DNA of 64,000 nucleotides from Cryobacterium sp. BB307 (GCF_012274275.1 NZ_JAANZA010000001.1:248001-312000), one strand, 5' to 3'; positions 29,066-38,068 are shown, counted from the first letter of the stretch. The notes: generated by a model not told the origin, from the sequence alone. A program made the numbers and translations.

Positions 29066-29129
29066 CATCGAGTCGGGAGTATTTGCCCAAATCGCGCATG
29101 CCATAAGGGCGAATACTCCCGACTCGATG
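29066..29129. repeat. Long inverted repeat between convergent genes
   Basis: Arms of 23 bases (29066–29088 and 29107–29129, starting CATCGAGTCGGGAG) pair at 22 of 23 positions around an 18-base loop. GGTTTTT follows on the plus strand, so it could end transcription of the DUF305 gene. It is longer and less GC-rich than usual terminators here and resembles the other palindromic elements of the window. Confidence 0.75.
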
Positions 29130-29135
29130 GGTTTT

Positions 29136-30986
29136 TCAGCGGGTCTGCTGCTGGGCGTACAGGCGCGAGTAGGTTCCGGATGCCGACACCAGTTCGTCGT
29201 GCGTTCCCCGCTCCACGATCCGGCCGGCCTCAACGACGTAGATGGTGTCTGCGCCCGCGACGGTTGACAGCCGGTGCGCGATCGCGATGGTGGTGCGCCC
29301 GCGCGACGCCTCGTCGAGCGCCCGCTGCACGACGCGCTCCGAGATCGAATCGAGCGCGCTGGTCGCCTCGTCCAGGATGAGCACCGGCGGGTCCTTCAGC
29401 AGCACGCGCGCGATGGCGATGCGCTGCTTCTCGCCGCCGCTCAGCCGGTAGCCGCGCTCGCCCACGACCGTCTCGTAGCCATCCGGGAACGAGCGAACAG
29501 TCGCGTGGATGTTCGCGGCGCGCGCCGCGGCCTCCAGCTCGGCGTCGGTGGCCTCCGGCTTCGCGTAGCGGAGGTTCTCGGCGATGGTCGCGTGGAACAG
29601 GTAGGTCTCCTGGCTGACGATGCCGATCTGCGAGTGCAGCGACTCCTGCAGCAGCTCGCGCACGTCGTCGCCGGCGAACAGCACCCTGCCGGATGTGGCC
29701 TCGAAGAACCGCGGGATCAGGTAGGAGATGGTGGTCTTGCCCGCGCCCGATGGGCCGACAAAGGCCGCGAACTCGCCCGGCTCGATGCGGAACGACACGT
29801 CCTTCAGCGTCGGCGCCGCCAAGCCATCCCGGTCCGGGTAGAAGAAGCTGACGTTCGCGAACTCGACCCGCCCGATGCGGGATGGGTCCGCGGAGGTGGG
29901 GCGGGCATCCGGATGGTCGGTGATGGCGGGCGCCAGGTCGAGGTACTCGAAGATGCGCGCGAACAGCGCCGCCGAGGTCTGCAGGTCGAGCGCGACCCGC
30001 ATGAGGCCGATGAGGGGGAACATCAGCCGCGCCTGCACGGTCGTGAACGCGACGATGGTGCCGGCGCTGACCGGCACGTCGCCGAGGATGAGCCACGCGG
30101 CGACCACGTAGATGATCGCCGGAATGATCGCCATGAAAAGCGACACGAGGCCAAAGAACCACTGCCCGCTCATCATCTGGCGCACCTGCAGCCGTACCTG
30201 GTTGTCGTTCTCGTCGCGGTAGCGAGCGATCTCCGCGCGCTGCTGCGTGAAGCTCTTGGCGAGCAGGATGCCGGAGACCGACAGTGTCTCCTGGGTGATC
30301 GCGGTCAGCTCGCTCAGCGACTCCTGCGTCTGGGTGGCGATGCGCGCGCGCACCTGCCCGACCCTGCGCTGTGCGATGACGAGGAACGGCATCAGGATGA
30401 GGGCGACCACCGTGAGCTGCCAGGACAGCAGCAGCATCGCGATGAAGGCCGCGATCACCGTGACGGTGTTGCCGAGCACGCTCGAGACGGTGTTCGTCAG
30501 CACGCCCGCGACCCCGCCGACGTCGTTCTGCAGGCGAGACTGGATGACCCCGGTCTTGGTGCGCGTGAAGAACGCGAGTTCCATCCGCTGCAGGTGCTCG
30601 AACATGCGCACCCGCAGCGCGCCCATGACCTTGTTGCCGACCGTGGAGGTCAGCCAGGTCTGCCACACGCCGAGGGCGGTGGTGATGAGGAAGATGAGCA
30701 GCATCAGCCCGACGATCTGCAGCAGCACGGGCAGGTTCGGTGTCCCAGCTGGCGGGAACAGCCCGCGGTCGAATGCCTGCTGCGTGAGCAGCGGCGGCAG
30801 CACGGACAGTCCGGCTGCGACGATGACGAGCGCCGCGGTAAGGATGAGTGCGCGTCGGTGTGGGGCGAATAGCGCTGCGGTGCGAGTGAGCAGGTTGGGG
30901 ATCTTCGGCGCAGCAGCGTTGGCCGCCCGCTGTGCTTCCTCGTCGAGTCGGCCCCGGTGACCGCCGCCGCCTCGCATTCCGCTCAT
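29136..30986 (-). CDS. ABC exporter, fused membrane and ATPase domains (MsbA/LmrA type)
   Basis: 616 residues: about six membrane helices (residues 45–340) and an ABC ATPase with Walker A GPSGAGKTT, Q-loop SQETYLFHAT, signature YRLSGGEKQ, Walker B VLILDEATSALD and H-loop IAHRLS. One half-transporter that should homodimerise. Exported substrate (lipid, drug or peptide) unknown. No partner gene is adjacent. An N-terminal Gly/Arg-rich tail precedes the first helix. Confidence 0.93.
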   Translation of the reverse strand: MSGMRGGGGHRGRLDEEAQRAANAAAPKIPNLLTRTAALFAPHRRALILTAALVIVAAGLSVLPPLLTQQAFDRGLFPPAGTPNLPVLLQIVGLMLLIFLITTALGVWQTWLTSTVGNKVMGALRVRMFEHLQRMELAFFTRTKTGVIQSRLQNDVGGVAGVLTNTVSSVLGNTVTVIAAFIAMLLLSWQLTVVALILMPFLVIAQRRVGQVRARIATQTQESLSELTAITQETLSVSGILLAKSFTQQRAEIARYRDENDNQVRLQVRQMMSGQWFFGLVSLFMAIIPAIIYVVAAWLILGDVPVSAGTIVAFTTVQARLMFPLIGLMRVALDLQTSAALFARIFEYLDLAPAITDHPDARPTSADPSRIGRVEFANVSFFYPDRDGLAAPTLKDVSFRIEPGEFAAFVGPSGAGKTTISYLIPRFFEATSGRVLFAGDDVRELLQESLHSQIGIVSQETYLFHATIAENLRYAKPEATDAELEAAARAANIHATVRSFPDGYETVVGERGYRLSGGEKQRIAIARVLLKDPPVLILDEATSALDSISERVVQRALDEASRGRTTIAIAHRLSTVAGADTIYVVEAGRIVERGTHDELVSASGTYSRLYAQQQTR

Positions 30987-31034
30987 CCGTCAACCCTACG
31001 CACGCCCACCCCCAAGCGAGATGGATGAGCAGGG

Positions 31035-31919
31035 TCAGCGTTGCGAGCCGGCCAGCAGCGCTTGCACGAAGTAGCGCTGGAACGCGAAGAACACGATTAG
31101 GGGGATGATCATCGAGATGAACGCACCGGTCGACAGCACGTCGATGTTCGCTCCGAACTGCCGCAACTGACTCTGGATGGCGACGGTCAGCGGCTGCGAC
31201 TGCGAGTTGCTGAAGATCAGGGCCACCAGCATGTCGTTCCAGGTCCACAGGAACTGGAAGATCGCGAGCGACGCAATCGCCGGCACTCCGAGCGGCACGA
31301 TCACCGTCAGGAAGATGCGGAGGTCGCTCGCACCATCCAGCCGCGCCGCCTCGAGCAGCTCCGATGGGATCTGGGTGAAGAAGTTGCGCATCAGGAAGAT
31401 CGCGAACGGCAGGCCGAAGGCGATGTGGAACAGCACAACACCGAGAATCGACCCGAAGATGCCGAGAGCCCCGAACATGCGGGCGATCGGGATGAGGCCG
31501 ACCTGAATGGGAACCGCCAGCAGGATGATCACCGCAATGAGCAGCCAGTCGCGGCCCGGGAACTCCATCCACGCAAACGCGTAGCCCGCCAAAGAGCCGA
31601 ACAACACGACGAAGAAGGTCGTCGGCACGGCGATGAGGATGGTGTTCCAGAAGGACCCGGTGATGGTGTCGTTCGAGAGCAGCGCGGCGTAGTTCTCGAG
31701 TGTCAGCTGGGTTGGCTCGGTGAACACTGTCCACCATCCGGATGACGCGCTGTCGCCCACCGTACGCAGGGACGACAGGAGGAGTCCGACCGATGGGACG
31801 AGCCAGAACAGCGCGACCAGGACGAAGACGACGTTGACGATGGAGTTGTTGAAGACGCCGAGGATGCGCTGTCCGACGGTCTTCTTGCCGCGGACGATGG
31901 TCAGGTCAGCTCCGGTCAC
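31035..31919 (-). CDS. Sugar ABC transporter permease, MalG type (CUT1)
   Basis: 294 residues, six membrane helices, with the ATPase-contact EAA loop ELLEAARLDGASDLRIFLTVIVPL. The start codon is GTG at 31919: it overlaps the upstream permease stop as GTGA; the longer open frame runs through the other gene. Third gene of the SBP–MalF–MalG operon. No ATPase gene is present, so a shared MsiK-type ATPase encoded elsewhere probably drives it. Confidence 0.92.
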   Translation of the reverse strand: MTGADLTIVRGKKTVGQRILGVFNNSIVNVVFVLVALFWLVPSVGLLLSSLRTVGDSASSGWWTVFTEPTQLTLENYAALLSNDTITGSFWNTILIAVPTTFFVVLFGSLAGYAFAWMEFPGRDWLLIAVIILLAVPIQVGLIPIARMFGALGIFGSILGVVLFHIAFGLPFAIFLMRNFFTQIPSELLEAARLDGASDLRIFLTVIVPLGVPAIASLAIFQFLWTWNDMLVALIFSNSQSQPLTVAIQSQLRQFGANIDVLSTGAFISMIIPLIVFFAFQRYFVQALLAGSQR

Positions 31920-33280
31920 CGCGACCGCTCCTCTCGGAAGCGCCTCACGTTGATGATCATCGACGGGAGCACGAGAATCAGCAGCAGCAGGGCGAGCGCA
32001 GAGCCGAGACCCTGGTTGTTGCCACCGCCGAAGGACACCGTCCACATCTCGACCGCGATCACGTTAGCCGCGGGTTTCGATGAGCCGGGCGGTATGACGT
32101 AGACCAGGTCGAAGATCTTGAGCACGTTGATGATGAGCGTCACGAAGACGACGATGATCACCGGCGACAGCAGCGGAGCGGTGATCTTGGTGAACACCTT
32201 CCACTCGCTCGCGCCGTCCATGCGCGCGGCTTCCTGCAGCGACCGGTCGATCGCGGAGAGCCCGGATGCGATCATGATCATCGCGAAGCCCGCCCAGATC
32301 CACACGTAGCTGAGGATGATCACCGCCGTGATCAGGGTCTCACCGAGCCAGTTGACGCCCTGGTAGCCCTGGGTGAAGTTGGAGGCGGGCAGCGCGATCG
32401 TGTAGCTGCCGTCGGCGAGCCCCGTGATCTGGTACTGGCCCTCGGCATCCGTCTCCGCGCTGGCGGCGATCGAGCCGTCGTCGGCAACCGCGTCGACACG
32501 GATGCCGGGCAGTCCGGACTTGCCGTCCTCGATCTCGCCGTTTTCGCCGCCGCCGCCGCGGATGACGTCAAGCCACACCGTGCCGGTGATCTCGTCGGAG
32601 CCGGCGGAGCCCGGCTCCTCAGCCTGGGCGGCTTCCTCCGGGATGGAGTCGGCCCGGATGCCGACAAGGGGGAAGTTCTGTTCAGTGCCCGGTTCAACGG
32701 CGCCGTCGCTGGCGATCGTGCCGCCCTGCACGATGAGTCCGGAGTCCGCCCGCACGTTAGCACCCGGATACGCTGACTCATCCGTGAACCAACTGTTGAT
32801 ACCGACTAGTGCCGCGTTGACGACACCGAGGTTCGGGTTCTCCTGGAACATCATCCGGAAGATGACACCGGCGGCGAGCATCGAGATCGCCATCGGCATG
32901 AAGATGATGAGCTTGAACGCGGTAGCCCAGCGGATCCTGTCGAGCAGCACCGCGAAGATCAGGCCGAGGATCGTGCAGGTGACCGGCGCAACGATGACCC
33001 AGATGATGTTGTTCCGGATGGCGGTGAACGTCGAGTCACGCGTGAACATCTCGACATAGTTGTCGAATCCGACGAACTGGCCGCCGCTCGCATCGAAGAA
33101 CGATCGCACGACCGTGTAGACGATGGGGTAGGCGACCAGCGCGCCGAGCAGCAGCAGCGCGGGAGCCAGGAAGATCAACGCAATGAGGAACATGCGCCGA
33201 CGGGACGATGCCCGGGAGGAACGGCCAGGGCCGCCCCTCCCGGTGCTTGTCTCCGCCGGAGCAACCGCTGACTGTGTCAT
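31916..33280 (-). CDS. Sugar ABC transporter permease, MalF type, with inserted extracellular domain
   Basis: 454 residues. Normal MalF/AglF features: membrane helices from about 31–50, 91–140, 315–340 and onward, and the EAA loop EAARMDGASEWKVFTKITAPL (350–370). Residues about 165–312 form a large insertion; within it 233–302 (GTVWLDVIRGG … GIRVDAVADDG … TDAEGQYQITGLADGSYTIALP) looks like a carboxypeptidase-regulatory/SdrD-B type beta-sandwich. The insertion should face the outside. ATG at 33280 has CGGAG upstream; GTG at 33295 is an alternative. Resembles alpha-glucoside (AglF) permeases. Confidence 0.9.
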   Translation of the reverse strand: MTQSAVAPAETSTGRGGPGRSSRASSRRRMFLIALIFLAPALLLLGALVAYPIVYTVVRSFFDASGGQFVGFDNYVEMFTRDSTFTAIRNNIIWVIVAPVTCTILGLIFAVLLDRIRWATAFKLIIFMPMAISMLAAGVIFRMMFQENPNLGVVNAALVGINSWFTDESAYPGANVRADSGLIVQGGTIASDGAVEPGTEQNFPLVGIRADSIPEEAAQAEEPGSAGSDEITGTVWLDVIRGGGGENGEIEDGKSGLPGIRVDAVADDGSIAASAETDAEGQYQITGLADGSYTIALPASNFTQGYQGVNWLGETLITAVIILSYVWIWAGFAMIMIASGLSAIDRSLQEAARMDGASEWKVFTKITAPLLSPVIIVVFVTLIINVLKIFDLVYVIPPGSSKPAANVIAVEMWTVSFGGGNNQGLGSALALLLLILVLPSMIINVRRFREERSR

Positions 33281-33315
33281 CGCCTGACTCCGCACCGAGG
33301 GTTATCGACTATCTA

Positions 33316-34623
33316 TCAGTATGCCGCCACTGCAGCGTCTTCCAGCGCCTGCTGGGTGCCCGGGATGTCACTCGGGTCCTGCAGGAACGAGATCATGATC
33401 TGCCAGAAGCCCTGCCCGGGGGTACCGCCAAACGCGCTCGGCGTCAGGTCGGACATGTCGAAGCGGAAGGTCTCGGCGCCGGTGAGCGCTTCAGCGATCT
33501 GCCGTGAGATGTCGTCCGGGTACAGCGACGTGTCGACGTTTGAGTTCGGTGAGGTCAGGCCGCCGTTCGGCACCCAGATCTCAGCCGCCTCGGGCGTCGC
33601 GAGGAACTGCATGAGCGCGTCAGTTACCTCGTCATCGACGAGCGCAACGGCGACGTCACCGCCGCCCACGACTGCCGGCTCTGAATCGTTCACCGCGGGG
33701 AAGTCGTAGAACAGCGCGTTCTCGCCGACGACGGAGTTGCCGTCATCCGCGATGTTGCCTGCAACGAAGTCACCCTCGTAGACGGTCGCCGCCTGCGGGT
33801 CAGCGCCGAACACCTGCGTCACCGAGTCGTCGAAGGTGCGCTGCACCGCGCCCTCCTGGTACAGCGCCTGGTTGCCGAACAGCTCGGCCAGCACCTCGAG
33901 CGCCTCGGCGACCGACGGGTCGGTCCACGGGATCTCGTGGTTGGTCAGTTGGTCGTACATGTCACCACCGGCTGTGCGCAGGTAGACGTTCTCGAACCAG
34001 TCGGTCAACGGCCATCCGACGTCCGCACCGATCGAAATCCCGGCAAAGCCGCTGTCACTGATGACCTGCAGCTGCTCCAGGAAGCTGTCCCAGTTATCCG
34101 GAACCTCAGCGCCCGCCTGGTCGTACAGGTCGGCGTTGTACCAGACAGTCGACTTGTTGGAACCCTTGAACCAGACGCCGTACAGCTCACCGTCGACCGT
34201 GCCCAGATCGATCCAGCTCTCCGAGTAGTTGTCTTCGACTGCCGCTCGCGCGTTGTCAGATAGCGGAATAAGGTTCCCGTCCCGCGCGAGGCTCTGCAAG
34301 AGCGCGGGCTGCGCGAGAAGCGCGACGTTCGGCGGGCTGCCGCCCTCGATCTGCGTGCCAAGGGTCGTGGCCGCCTGGTCACCGAAGCTCGTGTAGTTCA
34401 CTGTCGCGCCGGTGTCCTCCTCAAACTGGGCGAGGACCGCCTCAAAGTTCTCCTGCTCCGCGCCCGACCATGCGCCGGAAACCTCGAGCGTCTCGCCCGA
34501 GAAGTCTCCGAGGTCGTTCCCGGTGTCCGTGCCGCCACCACCGGTGCAACCGGTGAGAACGAGACCAACCACACCGAGAGAGGCGACGGGAAGGAGAAGT
34601 CTGTGCTGCAGGGACTTTCTCAT
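33316..34623 (-). CDS. Sugar ABC transporter substrate-binding lipoprotein (CUT1)
   Basis: 435 residues with a lipoprotein signal peptide ending at LTGC (lipobox) and a type 1 extracellular solute-binding fold (EVSGAWSGAEQENFEAVLAQFEEDTG, WYNADLYDQAG, QFLATPEAAEIWVPNGG). Relatives bind alpha-glucosides; substrate unproven. ATG at 34623 has GAGGAGGAAG just upstream and is preferred to the long frame. First gene of the importer operon, under a LacI-type operator. Confidence 0.92.
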   Translation of the reverse strand: MRKSLQHRLLLPVASLGVVGLVLTGCTGGGGTDTGNDLGDFSGETLEVSGAWSGAEQENFEAVLAQFEEDTGATVNYTSFGDQAATTLGTQIEGGSPPNVALLAQPALLQSLARDGNLIPLSDNARAAVEDNYSESWIDLGTVDGELYGVWFKGSNKSTVWYNADLYDQAGAEVPDNWDSFLEQLQVISDSGFAGISIGADVGWPLTDWFENVYLRTAGGDMYDQLTNHEIPWTDPSVAEALEVLAELFGNQALYQEGAVQRTFDDSVTQVFGADPQAATVYEGDFVAGNIADDGNSVVGENALFYDFPAVNDSEPAVVGGGDVAVALVDDEVTDALMQFLATPEAAEIWVPNGGLTSPNSNVDTSLYPDDISRQIAEALTGAETFRFDMSDLTPSAFGGTPGQGFWQIMISFLQDPSDIPGTQQALEDAAVAAY

Positions 34624-34706
34624 GTGCTTCCTCCTCTTAGGTGACCCGTCAGGGAGGTAATGTCGCCGCCCCGCGGGTCCATCATGCTTGGAGCCGGTCC
34701 CGTTCG

Positions 34707-34718
34707 GGAACCGGTTCC
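34707..34718. promoter_or_regulatory. LacI-family operator O1
   Basis: GGAACCGGTTCC, a perfect palindrome just downstream of the predicted -10 box of the importer operon (minus strand). Its core is identical to O2 next to the regulator gene. Central CG-containing palindromes of this form are typical LacI-family sites. Confidence 0.85.
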
Positions 34719-34725
34719 ATAGACA

Positions 34726-34754
34726 CGCTACGTTACTGCCGTTCGGCAGTTCAA
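34726..34754 (-). promoter_or_regulatory. Predicted promoter of the sugar importer operon
   Basis: On the minus strand TTGAAC (34749–34754) and TAGCGT (about 34726–34731), spacer about 17–18 bases. The start site would fall at operator O1, so a bound repressor would block transcription. The spacer holds a second palindrome, ACTGCCG–CGGCAGT (34735–34750). Confidence 0.55.
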
Positions 34755-34803
34755 GGACATACCGCAATCGCTAAGCAATCGTTGCCGTCGGCGGCCGGAG
34801 TCA

Positions 34804-34825
34804 TTTGTGGAACCGGTTCCACAAA
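34804..34825. promoter_or_regulatory. LacI-family operator O2 (autoregulation)
   Basis: A perfect 22-bp palindrome whose left half is TTTGTGGAACC. It covers the predicted -35 (TTCCAC, 34817–34822) of the LacI gene's promoter; the -10 is TATGCT at 34841–34846. Suggests the regulator represses itself. Confidence 0.85.
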
Positions 34826-34870
34826 CGGCCGGATGTTGACTATGCTGACGCTCAGAACGGCAAGGACGGA

Positions 34871-35902
34871 GTGAACGTGAGCGCCATCGACGACGTCGCG
34901 CGCCGAGCCGGTGTATCCAAGTCGACCGCTTCCCGGGCTCTCAGCGGGCGGGGCTACGTCTCGGCAGAGACCCGCGAGCGGGTCGTGCGGGCTGCCGCGG
35001 AGATCGGCTACGTCGCATCCTCGAACGCCGCGAGCCTGGTCACCGGACGCACCCGGAACGTCGGGGTCGTCACGCCGAGCATCAGCCGCTGGTTCTTCGC
35101 TGAGGTGCTGGAGGGCATTGAGGCCGCGCTGATCGAGGCCGACTACGACCTGACCCTGTACCGGCTGAGCGACGACCCGGCGAGACGGCGGCGGGTGTTC
35201 GACTACTTCCTGGTGCGCAAGCGGGTCGACGCGGTGATCGCCGTCGGCATCTCGCTCACCAAGCAGGAAGTCGAGCTGCTGCACTCGCTCGGCAAACCGG
35301 TCGTCGGCATCGGCGGCGAGATCGACGGCATCGCAACGCTCAGCATCGACGACCTGGCCGCGGCGCGCTTCATGACTGAGCACCTGATCAGCCTCGGCCA
35401 CACGCGCATCATGCACCTGGGCGATGACACCGACGAACAACAGGGTTTCCACGTTCATGACCGGCGACTCGCCGGCGTGCGGCAGGCGCTCGACGCCGCG
35501 GGGCTCAGCCACGATGGGGACTTCCGCAAGGTCCCCTACTCGGTTCCCGGCGGCTACGACGGTGGACTGACGGTCCTTGCCGACCCGACCTCGAGGCCGA
35601 CGGCGATCATCGCCGGATGCGACGAGATCGCGATCGGGGTGATCATTGCTGCTCGACAGCTGGGCATCCTGATCCCCTCCCAGCTGTCCGTTGTCGGAGT
35701 CGACGGCCACGCGCTCGCAGGCATGTTCGGACTGACGACGCTCGAGCAGCATCCCGCCGCCCAAGGCAAGGCCGCGGTGGAGGCCGTGCTCGATCGCCTG
35801 AGCGGCGACACCCCCACCGGGGAGGCGGCCCGCATGGTGATGCCGGTCAACCTCGTGGTGCGCACGAGCACGACGGCGCCTCCGAGCGACGACAACGTGT
35901 GA
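34871..35902 (+). CDS. LacI-family transcriptional repressor
   Basis: 343 residues: N-terminal helix-turn-helix (IDDVARRAGVSKSTASRALSGRGYVSAETRERV) with hinge (VASSNAASLVTGRTRNVGVV) and a periplasmic-binding-like effector domain. Divergent from the sugar importer operon, with matching palindromes at both promoters. GTG at 34871 has AAGGA close upstream; GTG at 34877 is an equally possible start. Effector sugar unknown, presumably the importer's substrate or a product of it. Confidence 0.92.
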   Translation: MNVSAIDDVARRAGVSKSTASRALSGRGYVSAETRERVVRAAAEIGYVASSNAASLVTGRTRNVGVVTPSISRWFFAEVLEGIEAALIEADYDLTLYRLSDDPARRRRVFDYFLVRKRVDAVIAVGISLTKQEVELLHSLGKPVVGIGGEIDGIATLSIDDLAAARFMTEHLISLGHTRIMHLGDDTDEQQGFHVHDRRLAGVRQALDAAGLSHDGDFRKVPYSVPGGYDGGLTVLADPTSRPTAIIAGCDEIAIGVIIAARQLGILIPSQLSVVGVDGHALAGMFGLTTLEQHPAAQGKAAVEAVLDRLSGDTPTGEAARMVMPVNLVVRTSTTAPPSDDNV

Positions 35903-36033
35903 GATCGTCTCGGAGTCTGGACACGTGATCATCGGGGCAAGTAAGGTCACTCACACGGACCGACTTCGCCTGCACTACCCGAGTCAACCGCAGGTGCCCC
36001 TCATAGCCGCGCCCGTACCCTTTGAATCGCGCG

Positions 36034-37668
36034 ATGGCGCGCGAACCGGCATGGCGCAGGGAAACCGTGGAGACAATCGGAAGATTCGACGACCTGCACG
36101 AAGGCGTCGCACATCGCCTCGCATCCGGCGAGCCATCGGCCGCCGCCGCCTTGTTGTCCGAGAAGTGGCCCCGCTTCGTGACGCGGCACGGTCACGGCAT
36201 CCGGGAACTCATCGACTCCCTCCCGCACGAGCTGTGGGCGGATGACCCGTGGCTGCTTGCGGCGATCGGGTCGAGCTACCGCTCGGTTGACTCCGCCGGA
36301 GTTGTCGCCGGTCTTCCCTACTTCCGGGCCGCTGAAGCGACGCTCGCGGCAACACCGGATGCGTCCCCCTGGCACACGTCGGACGTGCTCAGTCACCACT
36401 CGGCGGCGCTGCGGTCGCTCGGGCTGATCGCCGAGGCCGAGGCGAAGGCGGCCGAGGCAGGCGCCCTGCTGCGCTCGGCGCGATCCCGCGGAACGAAGCA
36501 GCGCGTCCGCGCTGAGGGCATCAACGCCCTGCACCGCGGCCTGGTCGCCATCCATCTCGGTGACTTCGAGCGGGCGGAGGGGCTGCTCCAGTTGGCGGAT
36601 GGCCTCGCCGACCGCACGCTGGGCATCGCCGAGCAGGTGGAGTGCCTCGGCGGGCTCGCCTACCTCCGCTACGCAAACGGGGATTTCGACCAAGCGCTCG
36701 CGTTGGTGCGCAAAGCAGAGGCTCTCGATTCGGCGACGCTGAACAGCCGGATCGGTGTGCTCGCGCTCACCGTCGACCTTCTTGTCGCTGTGGAGCGCAA
36801 CCGGCCGGACGATGTGACTCGTGCAGAGGGCATTGTGAGCGCTGTCGCCGCCGGCTCGGAGTGGGAGCCACTCAGCCTGTTCGCACGCTCGGCGATCTCG
36901 GTCATCAGCGGTCGGCACATCGAGGGCCTGGACCACGTGCGTCGGGGCCGCCAGGCAATGCGCGACTGGACCGGTGATCCGGTGGCGCGTGAGCTGTGCG
37001 AGGGGATGCGCGGCGTGCTCCACCTTCATCTGGGACAACGGGACGAGGCGCTCGCCATCTTCGAGGTGCTCACCCCGACCGAGAACCACGCGAACTGCCC
37101 CGCGCGCTTCATCGCGGGTGTCCGCTTCCTCCACGACGACTACGCGGGAACCCTGGACGCGCTGGCGGACTGCGAGCAGTTGGGCGATGACCACTCGACA
37201 CGCACCATCATCGACGTGCTGCTGCTCAAGGCGGCAGCGCACTACGAGCTGGGCAACCCCGACATCGCGGACATCGCCTTCGACCAGGCGCTCCTCGTCG
37301 CCAGCCACACCGGACTGAAGACGCCGTTCACCCTCATCCCCGGCGACACCATGCAGCGCATGCTCAGCCGCGCCTCTGATCGTCCCCAGCCGGCGCCGGT
37401 GCATCGCATCCTCGACACCATGCGGGCCGGGCTGTCGAACCCGTTGCATTCCGCTCTCGAACCGCTCAGCGAACGCGAACTCGACATCGCGCAGCGCCTG
37501 TCGCATGACAAGACGCTGGGACAGATCGCCTCCGACCTGTTCATCTCGACGAACACGCTGAAGACCCACCTGCGCAGTATCTACCGCAAACTGAACGCGA
37601 CCAGCAGGCGCGAGGCCGTGCACCGCGTGCAGGAGCTCGGATTGAGCCGGGAAATCACCCGCTACTAA
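36034..37668 (+). CDS. LuxR-family regulator with TPR-like region
   Basis: About 544 residues. Residues 1–440 are helical and Ala/Leu-rich, like tandem TPR repeats (YLRYANGDFDQALALVRKAEAL), and the C-terminus is a LuxR helix-turn-helix (LSERELDIAQRLSHDKTLGQIASDLFISTNTLKTHLRSIYRKL). No ATPase or receiver domain is seen, so it is not a classic LAL or response regulator. Start uncertain: ATG 36034 lies 12 bases after TACCCT; GTG 36067 has AGGGA five bases upstream. Target genes unknown. Confidence 0.82.
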   Translation: MAREPAWRRETVETIGRFDDLHEGVAHRLASGEPSAAAALLSEKWPRFVTRHGHGIRELIDSLPHELWADDPWLLAAIGSSYRSVDSAGVVAGLPYFRAAEATLAATPDASPWHTSDVLSHHSAALRSLGLIAEAEAKAAEAGALLRSARSRGTKQRVRAEGINALHRGLVAIHLGDFERAEGLLQLADGLADRTLGIAEQVECLGGLAYLRYANGDFDQALALVRKAEALDSATLNSRIGVLALTVDLLVAVERNRPDDVTRAEGIVSAVAAGSEWEPLSLFARSAISVISGRHIEGLDHVRRGRQAMRDWTGDPVARELCEGMRGVLHLHLGQRDEALAIFEVLTPTENHANCPARFIAGVRFLHDDYAGTLDALADCEQLGDDHSTRTIIDVLLLKAAAHYELGNPDIADIAFDQALLVASHTGLKTPFTLIPGDTMQRMLSRASDRPQPAPVHRILDTMRAGLSNPLHSALEPLSERELDIAQRLSHDKTLGQIASDLFISTNTLKTHLRSIYRKLNATSRREAVHRVQELGLSREITRY

Positions 37669-37890
37669 TCCCCGATCACCCCGCGGACCACCCGCACCTG
37701 ATGGCACTATCGTTCCAAGACTTTCCATCCAAGACATTCCACAAACGCAGGGCGGATTCGCCGTCGAGACGCCCTGAGGTACAGCCCGGCACACTCGTCC
37801 CTGATCCCGAGTCTTCCGGCTGAGACGGCTCAGCGCGGGGCACGTCCAGTGGTTCGGATGTGCCCCGCGCCCCCTTATCTTTATGCGCCC

Positions 37891-37998
37891 TTCCAGACAT
37901 CCGCGCACTTCCGGACATCCGCGCCCCTTCCGCCGAACGGCGCCGGCTCCGGACATCCGCGCCAGTTGCGCCGGGCGCGGATGTCCGCAGCGGGCGCG
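37891..37998. repeat. GGACATCCGCG intergenic element, copy 3
   Basis: Three direct units of TTCCGGACATCCGCGC type (from 37891, 37909 and 37947) followed by the self-complementary core 37951–37998, where CATCCGCGCC is mirrored by GGCGCGGATG. Best preserved of the three copies. Confidence 0.85.
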
Positions 37999-38017
37999 TG
38001 CGCCGGGCAGACAGCAA

Positions 38018-38049
38018 AGGGCGCCGCACCGAAACCGGTGCGACGCCCT
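38018..38049 (-). terminator. Intrinsic terminator after rplL
   Basis: On the minus strand AGGGCG-t-CGCACCG and CGGTGCG-g-CGCCCT pair around a short loop, followed by TTTGCTGT. Lies 20 bases after the rplL stop. Confidence 0.8.
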
Positions 38050-38068
38050 CGCGTGAAGTGGAGCTGCT

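Larger units (their letters stand above)
37669..38068. other. Gene-free stretch between LuxR gene and rplL
   Basis: About 400 bases containing copy 3 of the GGACATCCGCG element (37891–37998) and the rplL terminator (38018–38049). The remainder (37669–37890) shows no recognisable gene or RNA. Confidence 0.6.

Noticed and set aside
37891-37998. Direct units in the GGACATCCGCG element as a CRISPR array
   Set aside because: Units are about 16 bases, spacing is uneven, no unique spacers of constant length and no cas genes.
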